DNA from: Coffea arabica
Lineage: Eukaryota; Streptophyta; Magnoliopsida; Gentianales; Rubiaceae
Direction of reading: 5' to 3'
NCBI RefSeq assembly: GCF_036785885.1
Contig: NC_092323.1
Coordinates: forward strand, 3,016,501-3,080,500
Length of the DNA stretch: 64,000 nt
Shown here: piece by piece, positions 1 to 11,392 of the stretch
How positions within the stretch are numbered: position 1 is the stretch's first letter
Layout: each line of letters begins with the position of its first letter
The notes under the pieces: generated by a model
Databases searched by the model: none
What the model saw: only the letters and a program-made list of their open reading frames with translations
What the model was told of the DNA's origin: nothing
Position numbers and translations under genes: made by a program

Positions 1-696
1 TTTATTTTCGAGTGAATTGCTGACATCCACATCTTCTTGTCTTCTTATCTTTCTTATTCTCAAGTAAAGAAGAAAAGGCAAAAGGGGAGTTTGTGTCACA
101 TAAAACGTTTTATTCTTGCAGTGTTGTGGGCACGAAAATTGAAAACTCCCAAGCATTATGCTTAGTTTAGGAGTTTTATTAGCTTTTCACTTTTTAAGCG
201 ATTTGCCAAGGAGATCCCAATTCCACCTATACCTATTTAATTTGGTGTTAAAAAGGTTGGAAATACTATTAACTACTAATTGATACTTTCGATTGAAACA
301 AACCAAAGAACCTACTTCTTGATTGTTGCTGCTTGTGTCTTCATACGCGTTATTACCTACTTTTCGTGTTGGGTAAAACCCAAAGTTACACTGTACTATC
401 ACCGTAGACTAAACATATGATTAATCATCATACATCAAATATTGGCTTCAAGCCAATATGCATGATAAGTGTTTATGACCAAATTAGTTCAAAAGTTTTT
501 CAGTTATATACCCGCGGAATCAAGAGTGATTTGTGCGTCCATTTTGAAAAGACTAGCACCTTCAAGACAGTTTCTTGAGGTCTGATTATACCACTTGCTA
601 TTAATATTGTTTCCTTTTTTTTGTTTGGAGTACAACATTATACGAAATGGTCCTATACTAAGGGGTGAGGGAAGGGGGATGGAGATGGATCAAACT

Positions 697-955
697 AAGG
701 CCTTGTTTGGAACCTAAGTTTTTTGCCAAGTTTGTCTGCTACAAGTTTTTTAAAAACTTTAGCTATAGTAATCTCAAAAATTTCTTAAAGTTTTTAAACT
801 ATACACTTCAAAATATTCAAAAATCTACACATTTCAAAAATTTTTTAAAAAACTTTTACAGTAGGCTAAAATAAAGTTTTAGACAAACTCCCAAAAAACT
901 CACCTTCTCTAGAAGTGTTTGAAAAATTCTTGAATAGCCAAGGGATTTGGAGCCC
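697..955. mobile_element. MITE-like remnant, 'CTTGTTTGG' family
   Basis: It begins GGCCTTGTTTGGAACC and continues with poly-T/poly-A rich sequence, including TATAGTAATCTCAAAAA and AAGTTTTAGACAAACTC. The same order of motifs recurs at about 37360-37545 (TATAGTAATTTCAAAAA, AATTTTAGACAAACACTC), so the two are copies of one family. A third, weaker relative lies near 62740-62870. The right end here is uncertain and I see no convincing target duplication. Confidence 0.45.
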
Positions 956-1024
956 CTTACCTACAAAATTCCCTCCCTTGGTGTTTCTAAAACTCGAAGC
1001 GCTTTTTTTTACCATAGTCCAAGG

Positions 1025-1393
1025 TAGAGTTGCAAACGAATCGAACTGTTCGCGAGTCGCCTGAGTCAAAGTTCAATTCAAATTCGATCAATATCGAGAT
1101 CAAGTTGGCCAAATCGAACTTAAGTTCAAAAATATTAAGATTGTTAGCGCGCGATATATATTTTTTATTTTTTATTTTAATAGTAAAATTACACATATAT
1201 CATTTATATTTTATTATTTATTAAGAAAAAAAATATAATTTTTTTTTTATTTTTTATTTTTTATTTTTTTGAACTCGAACTTTAAATTGGTAGCTCGTCG
1301 AGCTCAAGCTCGAATTGGAGCGTGATAAAACTAAGTCAAGGTTCAACTCGATTAGATCAAAGTTCGACTCGATTCGACTCATTTGCAGCTCTA
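1025..1393. mobile_element. hAT-type non-autonomous element (369 bp)
   Basis: The ends are imperfect inverted repeats: TAGAGTTGCAAACGAATCGA on the left, and TAGAGCTGCAAATGAGTCGA when the right end is reverse complemented. The element is flanked by a perfect 8-bp duplication GTCCAAGG at 1017-1024 and 1394-1401, the size typical of hAT transposition. The inside is AT-rich with repeated TCGA/GAACTCGAGC-like words and no coding capacity. Confidence 0.85.
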
Positions 1394-1490
1394 GTCCAAG
1401 GATTCTACGCTGTAATTGGGGGAGGGTTGGGTGATAAGTTGGGAGAAGTTATAAGTAACAGATTTTAAATTCAAATTTTCTTACTTAAAA

Positions 1491-1640
1491 AAAAATCTAC
1501 ACCGTGCTTTAATTAATTAAAGAATAAATTTTATATACATTGACAGTGTATATATTATAATCATTGGATAAAAATCTACACAATACTTTAATTAATTAAA
1601 ATATAAATCTTATATTTATTGACAGTGTATATATTACACT
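1491..1640. repeat. 79-bp direct tandem repeat
   Basis: Two adjacent, diverged copies begin with AAAATCTACAC at about 1491 and 1570. Both contain CTTTAATTAATTAAA and end in TTGACAGTGTATATATTA. Each unit also carries the short palindrome-like word around TGACAGTGTATAT. Its origin is unknown. Confidence 0.7.
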
Positions 1641-1766
1641 TGTTGAATCCATGATATCTGTCAATATAGTAAAAATTAATCTTTAATTTAAAAAAAATTA
1701 AGGAGATGTACTACTTAAGAGTAGTATGATAGTTGAGCATTTTCCTACCCTCTTACTTTTTCTCCC

Positions 1767-2492
1767 CGTCCCCGGCCGCAGCGATCGAAAGAAATTTCTT
1801 GGGACTATTTTATTTCCAACTCCCCCCAAGACTAAGCTATCCAGCCTGCTTTGCTCCTAACCCTTTTTTATTTCCATGGGTACCCCCTATTCCTTGTGTC
1901 CTTTTCCTTGTTAAAGCATCAAAACTTCAACACAGAAACTTTTTAATACATATTCCCCCTCCTCCGCACTTCAACTCTAGTTTTTGTTTTTCCATTTTTT
2001 TTCCTTTTCTCCACACCCGAGCCCGGCCTGCAGCTCGAATTGTGGCCATTCTGTTCTTACAGTCCCCAAATTGCCTCCCTGCTGTTCATCTGCCTCTAAT
2101 CTCAATTGGGTAAGTTCTAACTTTTTTTGCCTTTCCTGCTGTCCGTGCTGTTTTTGCACCTTGCATATTCACGTATTTTGGGGTTGAGGGCTAGGGGGGT
2201 GGGGGTGGGGATGGAGGTGGAGGTGGGGGTTTCGTAAGCATATTTACTTTGATGGGCTCACTCTAATTATCTATTTATCTTGATTTTCGTGGTTCTTTAA
2301 ATTCACTCTGGTTATGTGTGACACTGAGATCTAGTTCAATTCCATTGTTTTATTTTTAATTGCTGCTTTAGCTTGTTGCTTTACGTTCTGTTTAGCTGGT
2401 CAATTGTAAAATGATTGCCAGTTATGTGTTTTCTCTTTAACCCCTAAGGATATGGTTACTAATTTGTTGGCAGGAGGTTGAATTTAGAGCCA
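1767..2492 (+). other. 5'UTR and 5'UTR intron of the 2H phosphoesterase gene
   Basis: This is CT-rich leader-like sequence followed by a GTAAGT donor at about 2110 and a TTGGCAG acceptor ending at 2473, giving a 364-nt leader intron 19 nt before the ATG. The intron includes a G-rich run of GGTGGGGGTGGG-type repeats (about 2188-2230). The transcription start cannot be placed from sequence alone. Confidence 0.55.
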
Positions 2493-3047
2493 ATGTCACA
2501 AGGTTATGCATTGGAGCTTTACTTTGATCCTGCACTTGAAAACCAGGTCTTGAAGGCCTGGAATGTGTTGGCTCGCCGACAGATTAGTACTCAGCTTATT
2601 GAAATTGAATCCAGACCCCACATTACCTTATTTTCTAGCCCGCTTGTCGATGTCTCAAAACTTGAAAACACTGTGAAAAACTTTGCTTCAAAGCAAGAAC
2701 CTTTGCCGTTGTCATTTTCTTCAATTGGAAGCCTTGCTAATGACAACAACGTTCTCTTTCTTGCGCCAACACCATCCTTATCTCTCATTCAATTCCACCT
2801 TCAATTGTGTGATGCAATGAGAAAAGATGGCATTGAAATTGGGGAGGATTATCGCCCTGATTCATGGATTCCACATTGTCCTGTTGCCGAAGAAGTGCCA
2901 AAGGCTCGAATGGCTGAGGCATTTACTGTTTTACGGGATTTGAAGATGCCAGTCACTGGATATGCAATGGATATTGCATTGGTTGAGTATCCACCAGTCC
3001 GCGAACTATGCTCCTTTGTGCTTGGTGGCGGCACTGTTGAACCTTGA
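2493..3047 (+). CDS. 2H-type phosphoesterase (RNA ligase/cyclic phosphodiesterase-like)
   Basis: This 184-residue protein resembles the plant 'RNA ligase/cyclic nucleotide phosphodiesterase family' of the 2H superfamily, whose members act on 2',3'-cyclic or 2'-5' phosphodiester bonds of RNA. The coding part is a single exon starting at ATG 2493, which follows a 5'UTR intron (GTAAGT donor about 2110, CAG acceptor 2471-2473). The first histidine motif is PHITLF (His43). The second is WIPHCPVA (His128), where proline replaces the Thr/Ser of the canonical H-x-T/S. The length fits small one-domain 2H proteins, and no targeting peptide is obvious. The upstream untranslated exon has a diverged copy near 15.4 kb. 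Family assignment is fairly secure; substrate is unknown. Confidence 0.8.
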   Translation: MSQGYALELYFDPALENQVLKAWNVLARRQISTQLIEIESRPHITLFSSPLVDVSKLENTVKNFASKQEPLPLSFSSIGSLANDNNVLFLAPTPSLSLIQFHLQLCDAMRKDGIEIGEDYRPDSWIPHCPVAEEVPKARMAEAFTVLRDLKMPVTGYAMDIALVEYPPVRELCSFVLGGGTVEP

Positions 3048-4062
3048 GACTTCAGATATCTTGCCCTGATAGTCAATGGTAATGTGAAATTAGGTACTAA
3101 ATTTTTGTTCCTTGCATTTTCTTGTTGTACAAACTGGTTGTAGATTGCAGCAACGGTGCTATAGTAGTGAGATGACTCTTTATAGCTCTATGAACTGAAA
3201 GGCGAGTTGAATTTTGTTCTTGTCCGTTGTATTTTTCGTTAAAAATTAAGTTATTCATGTGGATGCGCCTATGAACTATGTCTATATTTTTTTTGGTGAT
3301 TATTACACTGGCTATTGGACTTAGGCGTATCATTCCTAGGATTTATATATGCTTTTGCGCTTTACTTGGTTTTGTTTTTTAAGGAAATGTTCCAAGTTCA
3401 GAGGTTACTGATGGTGTATTTACTCTTTCACATTTCAATGCAGTAGTTGTGCAAACAGTAGCAATATAGACAAAATCTTCCAAGGATATATATATATAAA
3501 ATCCTTAAAGCGGCTGTCTGGGTCTCCTGTTGAAGTACAAGACACTAATAGGACTTGACCTTTCTCTTTTCTTTTTTTTTTTTCCCTTCTTGGTAAAGAA
3601 TAGGACTTTAGCCTTGCTTAGCTTGAAAATTTATTTGAATTGCCTTGCTGACAACTACATATTATTTCCTTTACTTTCTCAGCCAAATGGTATATTCTAT
3701 TGGAAATTATGTCAGCGAGCAATTCCCCTTCTTTAGTCTGTGGTTTCATATAATCTTCTAATATTTTACATTTTAGAAAGTACTGAGTATTTTTGTCTTA
3801 AGAAGTGATTGGCCCCTGAGCATGACACGGTTCTGAAGAAATTCAGGTTCTTGAATAATAACTGGCTGTATATTTTAACAGCACCACCAAATCCCTGCTT
3901 CGACATCTTTTATCTGTTATCAGTTTCTTTTAGGCCTAAAAAGATGAAATGGATGAGGGCGGTGGGATCTCTCAAGTCTCAACTGCTTGGCGGACTGCTG
4001 GTGGTTGATGAGTATACTGTGAAATACATTTGATTTAGCACATCTTTGATTCTATTTGCGTT
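3048..4062. other. Intergenic
   Basis: This holds the 3' flank of the 2H gene and the region downstream of the convergently oriented TBL gene A. It is AT-rich with a short TA run near 3487. I saw no coding exon, repeat end or RNA gene. Confidence 0.5.
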
Positions 4063-6634
4063 TCACCTTCTTCCTATGAATCTTGAGCCATGCGTTCTAG
4101 AGCCGAGAGGATTGCGGGATTGTCTTCGGAGCACTTGAAGTAAAAAGTCGTTCCAAGTGTCAATGGGTCCTGGCAAACACCAGTGGATGCAGTCACTGTA
4201 TCCCTTCATCCATTGGTTTCCCCAGTGTAACCCAGGGTGGCCATCTGGCCTCATAAGCATAGCTCTTGTAACATCAAGAATATCAAATGCATTCCCTTTT
4301 TTCTCTCCCAATTTGCGTGCACTGTCAATCTCTGCCAATTGAATCCTCCTATAATACCAATCCAGGCCACCACCATCCTTAATCTCCTCTGGGGCCAATG
4401 GGCTCGTTCTAGTGCAGGTCCCTCCAGTGTTCCATCCGCCATTCTCAAACTGGGATGGTGAGAATGTTCTTAATATAGTCACAATCCTCGGGCAGTTGTT
4501 GCAGTCGTTTATGTGCTTAAGAGCAAGTCTAAAAGCTTTTTGGATGGCAAAGCCGGGACCGAGGTCCGTCACATTAGTCTCCTGGCAGTAAATACATCCA
4601 ACAAAACGACCGCCCTCATACAGGTAGTTGGGTCTGAAGAACCACTGGCCATCCGAGATAATGGCGTAGTCGATGGCAGATAGTTTTTGCACCCAACTCT
4701 CGTCGATCTTGTCAAGGTGCAAATGGAATCCGCCGGTTGCTGACCCATTTACTATTATCTCCGAGGCTGAGACGAGGAATTGGGTCCAGAGGACAATGAT
4801 GGTGAAGTTGTGACGAGGAAAGTGGCATGTTGCGGTTCGGTCTTCCGCATCCCTGTATACTTGGTTTGGCGTTTCTTCCTGCAAAATGGAGTTCCTTGAA
4901 GCTAAAATTATTCTTAGATTTATAGCGGCGCAGCTCGTTATCGCATATTAGAAAGTCGGGAAATCCTCTGTAAAAGATTGATCTTCGTCATCAAGGTCTA
5001 TAGATAGACATACAAGTTTGCCGACATTAGGGGAAGATTTCATGGTGAGGAATGCTGCAAGAACCTGATATTGTTTTTGGCCAGTAGAAGAATCATAGGA
5101 AAATGAGGAATTGGTAAATATGCCTTCTTTTTTTTCGGTTGGTTGAACTTTTGATTCATCAAAAACTAAAAGTTCCATTAATTATCAATAGCTTCCTAAT
5201 ATCTTTCGTTTTTTTTTTTTAATCAAAGAAAAAACAGTAACTTCAACTTTCTTTTTCCTTCCTATAACTCTTAATTGACTTTTTCACGTAACTTTCTTCT
5301 AATTAAATGTAGCCTATTAAGGGCGACTAAGGCTATTGACAGATTTTTACCAATAGCTACTGGAATTAGATTACACGTTGTTACGTATCGACAATTAATT
5401 TTTAAAAAAAGAACTAAAAATCTGAAATAAATATTGTTGGCCATAGTTTATGGTAAAAAATGGCTAATTACTTGCATGCCGATCACGTAAGTTATTAGTC
5501 TTTAACCCAGAAATACGATCAAATTTGGTTGACAAAAAAAAAAAAATAGGTTAAAAACTAATTACTCACATGACCAGCGTATGAATACTTAGTCACTTTT
5601 TATTACAGAGTATGGCCAGTAATATTTTATTACTTTTTTAGTTTTGGGGTATTAAAATTGCTTATAAAATGTCTATAAATTAGTAAGTTGGATACTATAT
5701 CCAACTGGATCGTAACTAACATGCCACCACTGCTAGTGCAATGGGTTCATTGGTTCATGATTGACGTGTTTGAATGTTTGATGTAGTAGTTGCTGTCTTT
5801 TGTGCAGATATTAAAATAAAATTATTTTTTTCATAAAAAGATGAAAAGATAAAAATAATAAATAATAATAAAAAATAAAAAGTTGACACGTCTGAATGTG
5901 CCAAGGATTTCAACAACTAACCGCAGAGAGTAAACAGAGAAGCGATTCCATCTGATTCCTGGCAAGGGAGTCACCGATGAAAGCCATCGTCTTTCCTTGA
6001 ACAATGTTCAGGAAGCTCCTGAGGTTGAAGACTGGAAGTTCGCATTGGTCTGGCTTCCATCTCCAGTGAAGGAAGTCCTTGTCCGTCCGTCCGTGCAATA
6101 AGCAGTTCCTCTGATAGGGCAGCGTTTTACAGCTAAAATTTGTATATAAAGGCCCTCTCACATCCCGAATCCAACGGCCCGTAAACAAGTCACATTTTTC
6201 ATCATCTACAAAACCAAATGACAGAGCATCTTATATTTATAATTAGTGCTAGTGATACTACATTAATTTTCACAAGCAGCAGAAGAAATGAAAGAGGAGG
6301 AAGGAAGTTCTTGTCAAGATTATAAACGACGAAATGATCGATGGGTACCTAGCTTACCATTTCCGGGCTGAACTAAGGAGTTTCTTTGGTCAAAATGGTG
6401 TCCATGTGTGGAGTTGAAGGCGAACCTGAGGGAATTGGAAGCACACAAGACATAGAAACTGAGCAAGATGGTAAAACATAACGAGTAGATTAGAAAAGAT
6501 GGTCGTCGGTTAACCAAGGTGAGAAGTTTCTCTTTGTCGATGAGGTAATGCTCATGAATACGTCGGCATACTTTTGAAGTTGGCTTCATCTTGAGTCGAC
6601 TCTGGTCTCTCTCTGATGTGATTTCTGTGTGCAT
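4063..6634 (-). CDS. TBL family PC-esterase, wall polysaccharide O-acetyltransferase (copy A)
   Basis: This is a trichome-birefringence-like protein of the TBL19-27/AXY4 type. Characterised relatives are Golgi type II membrane proteins that O-acetylate xyloglucan or mannan. Exons on the minus strand are 6634-6358, 6205-5922 and 4878-4063, all phase-consistent, giving 458 residues. Starting at the second ATG (6589) gives 443. Exon 1 encodes the cytosolic tail and membrane anchor (LIYSLCFTILLSFYVLC). Exon 2 begins DDEKCDLFTGRWI, the conserved TBL-domain entry, and carries the nucleophile motif FIGDSLARNQMESLLC. Exon 3 carries the DxxH motif in SDCIHWCLPGP. The second ATG is probably the native start, because the MKP(T/S)S context is shared with copy B. 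Substrate cannot be read from the sequence. Confidence 0.9.
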
Positions 6635-6659
6635 ACGAGAATCTAATTCGATCAAAGCT

Positions 6660-8003
6660 CATACAAATGTATGATGCGCAATTCGACAAATCCTAAGTGC
6701 TGCCCCCGGTTTTTGTCTGTTCCAAAAATAGGGGCTTTCACAAGACTCCCTGCAGTTCATTGGTCTTTGAGCACCTTTTAATGTTTAGATGAATGGAGAA
6801 GTGAATTAGTGACAGAGGTCATGAAGGTAGAAGATCATGAATTCATGATAGATGTTGTGTTTGGCCTTGAATTCTCGCGTTCAATGCCCTGACTTCTGGT
6901 GTTTGACCGTTGGCCTTTTTGTCTTGCTGTCACTTTCCCGTCTCTCCCGTCCACCTTGATGTCCATGTTTTCTTCTTTTTAGCGTGATTGGAGCTGCTGT
7001 GGATCCGTAACTCGTAGTTGTAGGTGAACTAGCCAGCTTAGCTAATGACTTTCTTTTCTTTTCTTCTTTTCTTCCATCGTGAATCATGCAAAGGCAAGAA
7101 AAGAAAAGATTCTGAACACTCATCCTTAATGAATCCATCTTCCACAAGCAACAAACTCTCTAGGCGACCCGATTCTTTTCTATAATGGGAAAATGCGCAT
7201 AATGGCTTCTTATGGGCTTAGTTCTGTTACTTAAGCCTCCACAGTGTACCTGAATCACTAATTTGAATCATAATTGCCCAACAAATGATTAGAAAATTGT
7301 GAGCAAAATTTTGTCTGCATCAATGATAAATTTGTGTACGCCAGAAGATTAAAGATGCAAATATTAGAAAAAGAAAAAAGTACTAGTTAGGAGTGTTAAC
7401 TTTTCATGGAAAAGCCCAATGTAGGCTGGTGTTAAGTTTCACAACAAATATCGATCTGCACTATCTCAACTTATGCGACAATAATTTCAGGAAGGGTCAA
7501 GCGCTGCTTCTCCACTCATTGATTCATATTGAATATTGGGCATTTGTTTAGGTCTTTGCTTAGAGAATTTGCGAGCAGTGGACATGTTCTTGGATATCTG
7601 TCCAAAGCGTGCTTTTAAAGATGAAGATGGATGGTTAATATTTTTGCGTGCTCCCAAGAAAGGCACCTCAAAAGGCGCCCTAATGACATCCTACGGTTAA
7701 GTATCCTATGTTGAAAGAGAGATAAGGAAGTAATCGTAATTAATTAATCTACCCGGGGAACACGTTTATACGCATGTCAGAATCTCATTCGTTCTCTCCA
7801 CTGAATGTAAAAACTGTCTTCTGATAAAACTGGCGCTGAAAAGGACTGAAGGCACTCGTCATTAATCCTTTGATCGGCCACCCGATTTTATCCTACAGTA
7901 TACAATTTCTGAAATTTCATTGCAGAACCTCATACCGTGGTCATTCTGATGAAACCGTCAGACATTTTTTTTCCCCCAACTTTGCTAGTAACAAAGTAAC
8001 AGT
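6660..8003. other. Intergenic, upstream of TBL copy A
   Basis: This is the promoter side of TBL copy A, up to the hAT element. A minus-strand open frame at 6881-7147 is Lys/Arg/Ser-rich with no recognisable domain, and I do not call it a gene. No other structure was seen. Confidence 0.45.
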
Positions 8004-8899
8004 TAGAGCTGGCAATTTGTCCCAAGTCCCAATGGGCTACCCATGCCCAAAGGAACTTTGGGCGGGATGGGTATTATAATTTGGTATTGGGTTTAAGTTG
8101 GGACACATCCCAACTATACCCATTAATGAATGGGAAAGGATGGGAAATACTTGGGTACCCATTGGGCTCAAATGGCAAGGGCTCCGTTTGGATTAGCTGT
8201 TTTTGGTAGGTATTTTTGAAATATTTTATTGTAGCAGTGTATATGAAAAATTTTTACTATAAAATTTTTTTGAATATTTGATATATTAATATGGATGGGA
8301 TGTTTCTTGAGTTATTGTATATTACTGTAACATTGTATTTGAAAAACTTATTTTTTGAAAAAAAAGTCAATCCAAACGGAATCTTAGATTCAAAAATTAT
8401 CTTTAACAATTTTTATAGTCATACCAGCGAATATAATCTAGTAGTCTTCCTAGTCATTATCCACAAGAATTTCCAGCATTTCAGTTAGTTTAGACCTGTC
8501 ATCCTTGGACAATGATAAGGATAAATATTCAACATCCTAAGGACCTTGGCCATCTTGATATATGTTGGAATATGGCTGTATATCTATCTTTTCCTTTATT
8601 TGTTAATCCAATTTTTGGTGGGAATCTTGAGTATAAAGCACTTGCATGTTTATTTAATAAAACTAAAAGAAATTTAATAAATCAAAAATATTAAAATTAT
8701 ATAAAAATAAAAAATGAATTAAAGGAAAAAAAATATGTAGAAAATGGATTTGGGTATTGGGCGGGATCAATCTAAACCCATCCCAAAATGATCCCGCCCA
8801 AGTTAGTCCCAAAACACATATGGGTAAGGTTGGGCCCAAACCCATATGACTCGGTTCCATCTCAAACCCAAGCAAATCCCGCCCATTTTGCCACCTCTA
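8004..8899. mobile_element. hAT-type non-autonomous element (896 bp)
   Basis: The left end TAGAGCTGGCAATTTG and the reverse-complemented right end TAGAGGTGGCAAAATG form the inverted repeats. A perfect 8-bp duplication GTAACAGT lies at 7996-8003 and 8900-8907. Subterminal regions are rich in CCCA/TGGG words (CCCAATGGG, GGGCGGGAT), typical of transposase-binding arrays. No transposase frame remains. A second, shorter element appears nested at about 8184-8385. Confidence 0.88.
8184..8385. mobile_element. Nested MITE inside the hAT element
   Basis: The left end GGCTCCGTTTGGATTAGCT and the reverse-complemented right end GATTCCGTTTGGATTGACT form imperfect inverted repeats around about 160 bp of AT-rich DNA. 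It interrupts the GGG/CCC-rich subterminal zone of the 8004-8899 element. No clear target duplication was seen, so the boundaries are approximate. Confidence 0.55.
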
Positions 8900-9171
8900 G
8901 TAACAGTGCATGTTTATAATGCTGAAAGCACCCCCGCATGACCTTACTGCCACAGAAGCTCTATGTATGGATGGATTACAGCTCTTAGCTGGTCCATCAA
9001 AGTCTTCGCTACCTAGTTCTATTAATATCAAATGAATCTATAACATGATAAACAACCTAACATGTGATGCCGTGGCCTTTCGTATCTGATTGATGAGTAC
9101 TGAAAAATAACTTCGAATTAGTTATGATCTCTTTTATTCATATCCCTCCATCAAAATGATCTTGACCCATG

Positions 9172-11358
9172 TCATCTGGATCGAAGAGGAAAATGGGATT
9201 GTCTCCTGAGCACCTCAAGCAAAAATTCATTCCAAACATCAATAGGCCCTGGCAAGCACCAATGGACACAATCACTGTATCCCTTCTTTTTGTTTCGCCA
9301 GTGTAATCCAGGGTGGCCATCAGGCCTCATCAGCATTGCCCCAGTGACATCTAGAACATCAAACCTATTCCCGATTTTCTCTCCCCGTTTGCGGGCACTC
9401 TCAATTTCTGCCATTTGGATGTTCCTGTACTCCATGTCTGCGCCACCAGCGTCCTGAATCTCCTCCGGGGCTAATGGGCTCGTTCTGACACAGCTCCCCC
9501 CAGTCTTCCATGTCCCATTCTCAAACTGGGATGGCGAAATTGTTCTCAACAAAGTTAAAATCCCAAAGCAATTCTTGCAATCGTTTATGTACTTAAAAGC
9601 GGTTCTAAATGCTCTTTGGATGGCAAGGCCCGGACCGAGGTCAGTCACATTAGGCTCCTGGCAGTAAATACATCCAATAAGATTGCCACCCTCGTATAGG
9701 TAATTCTGCCTGAGGAACCATTGGGCATCCGAAAAAATGGCATAATCTACGACTGGTAGTTTGGGCGCCCAATTATCATCAACCTTGTCCAGGTGCACAT
9801 CAAAACCGCCGGTTACTGACCCATTGACTATTGTCTGCGAGGAAGTGACAAGGAATCGGGACCAGAGGGACATCATTGTGAAGTTGTAATGAGGAAAATG
9901 CCATGTCCTGAATCGGTCTTTAGCGTCCTTGTATACGTCTTTTGGGGTTTCCTCCTGCAATTCATGGAGTTACTTAAATAGATAATTAAGCTAAACTAGT
10001 AGAAATAAGAGATGCCCCAATCCAACATCAAACAATTCATCTTCTAAAAAACTTAAAAAAAAAAAAAATCATCTTCTCATCATTGTTTGTAAACCATTTC
10101 CAAACTTTGAGGGGGACGACTTTGTCATAGGAAACCATGCAAAGCTCGTAGAAATAAGAGATTAACTGGTTCAATAGGCGTAAAATTTTTCTTACAGATT
10201 AAGTGGTTTAAATGGGTGTAAAATTTTTCATACTATACGGAATTTTTGACATGCAAATTAACATTTTTCTAGTTTTTTTTTTTAATGTTCAGGCACAATT
10301 CATCTTCCCAAAAGATATCACTGACAAAATACCAAACAATAAATTAGTTAAAAAGATGAAGTATTTCCTAGGTAGCAAATAGTGTGTAAATAGGAGGAAA
10401 TGGAAAATTGATGTACTTGCTGGCTTCCAAAATCGGAGCATCTTAACTTTACTAGTTCGATATTAGTGTTCAGCTGTTAAAAAAAAAAAAAAAAAAAAAC
10501 TTACAGATATGATATGTGGACATGCTAAGAAAAATGGACGACGCAGGTATTTAACTCGAGAAAAGAATGTGTGAAGTCAGGTGGGATGAAAAATATTGGT
10601 CCATCCAAAACAATCCGAGATTGTGGCATAATTTTCTCTGTTTTTAATGTTGAAAAAACTATCAAGTGATAAAGTTGTGGTTACAGGATAGACATGTGTG
10701 AGTGAAGGCGAGAAGAATGTGTACAACAACAAACCGTAGACAGTAAACAGAGCAGCGATTCCATCTGATTCCGGGAAACTGAGTCACCTATGAAAGCCAT
10801 TGTTTTTCCCCGTGCGATGCTTAGGAAGCTCCTGGGATCGAAGACGGGAAGTTCACATTCGTCGGGCTTCCATCTCCAATGAACGAAATCCTTATCCATC
10901 CTCTCATGCAAGAAACAATTCTTCTTGTCCGGGATCGTTTTACAGCTGAAATTCGTGTACAAAGGACCTTTCTCGTCCCAAATCCAACGACCCTTAAACA
11001 AGTTACATTTTTCATCTTCTGCCAAAAAATAATAATAATAATAATAATACGACAGCAGAAGTGAGTTTGGATGTGTCTAAAATTCTGAATTAAATAGTGC
11101 GATCAGATTCTTTCGTGATGAGACGAAGGATTATACTGTATACAAGGAGCTGCTTAATTAATTACCTTTGGCAGGAGGATGTAGCGAGGATGATGAGTTG
11201 CTTGGGACATAGCCTACATTTTTGGCGGTGAAGTTGATGGAATCGGGGGCACGCAGTGCGTAGAATATGAGCAATATCGTAAAGCACACAGAGCAGATCA
11301 ACAGCAGTGGTCGGCTAAGCAATATGAAAATTTTCTCTTGTTGACGAAACAATAGCAT
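9172..11358 (-). CDS. TBL family PC-esterase, wall polysaccharide O-acetyltransferase (copy B)
   Basis: This is a tandem paralogue of copy A with the same three-exon structure: 11358-11166, 11018-10735 (exactly 284 nt, as in copy A) and 9954-9172. It encodes 419 residues. Key motifs are the anchor LLICSVCFTILLIFYAL, the TBL entry DEKCNLFKGRWI, the nucleophile motif FIGDSVSRNQMESLLC and the DxxH motif in SDCVHWCLPGP. The predicted role is Golgi O-acetylation of a wall polysaccharide. The start is odd. The ATG equivalent to copy A's (11392, MKPSSNF) runs out of frame with the rest, so the protein must begin at the later ATG at 11358. That removes most of the cytosolic tail but keeps the membrane anchor. 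The C-terminus is also about ten residues shorter than copy A's. The catalytic domain looks intact. Confidence 0.87.
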
Positions 11359-11392
11359 TGCTGAATATTTGCTCTAAAATTTGAGGATGGCT

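Larger units (their letters stand above)
1..1732. other. Intergenic, transposon debris
   Basis: No gene was recognised. The open frames here are short, AT-rich and lack family motifs. The stretch holds a short MITE-like remnant (about 697-955), a hAT-type element (1025-1393) and a 79-bp direct repeat (1491-1640), each listed separately. The rest is unremarkable AT-rich sequence leading into the 5'UTR of the 2H phosphoesterase gene. Confidence 0.6.

Noticed and set aside
1733-2113. 126-codon open frame rich in Pro/Phe/Leu
   Set aside because: It lies in CT-rich leader sequence of the 2H gene, has no domain, and ends at the leader intron donor.
6881-7147. 88-codon basic open frame on the minus strand upstream of TBL copy A
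   Set aside because: Low-complexity Lys/Arg/Ser content, no domain, and no conserved counterpart upstream of TBL copy B.
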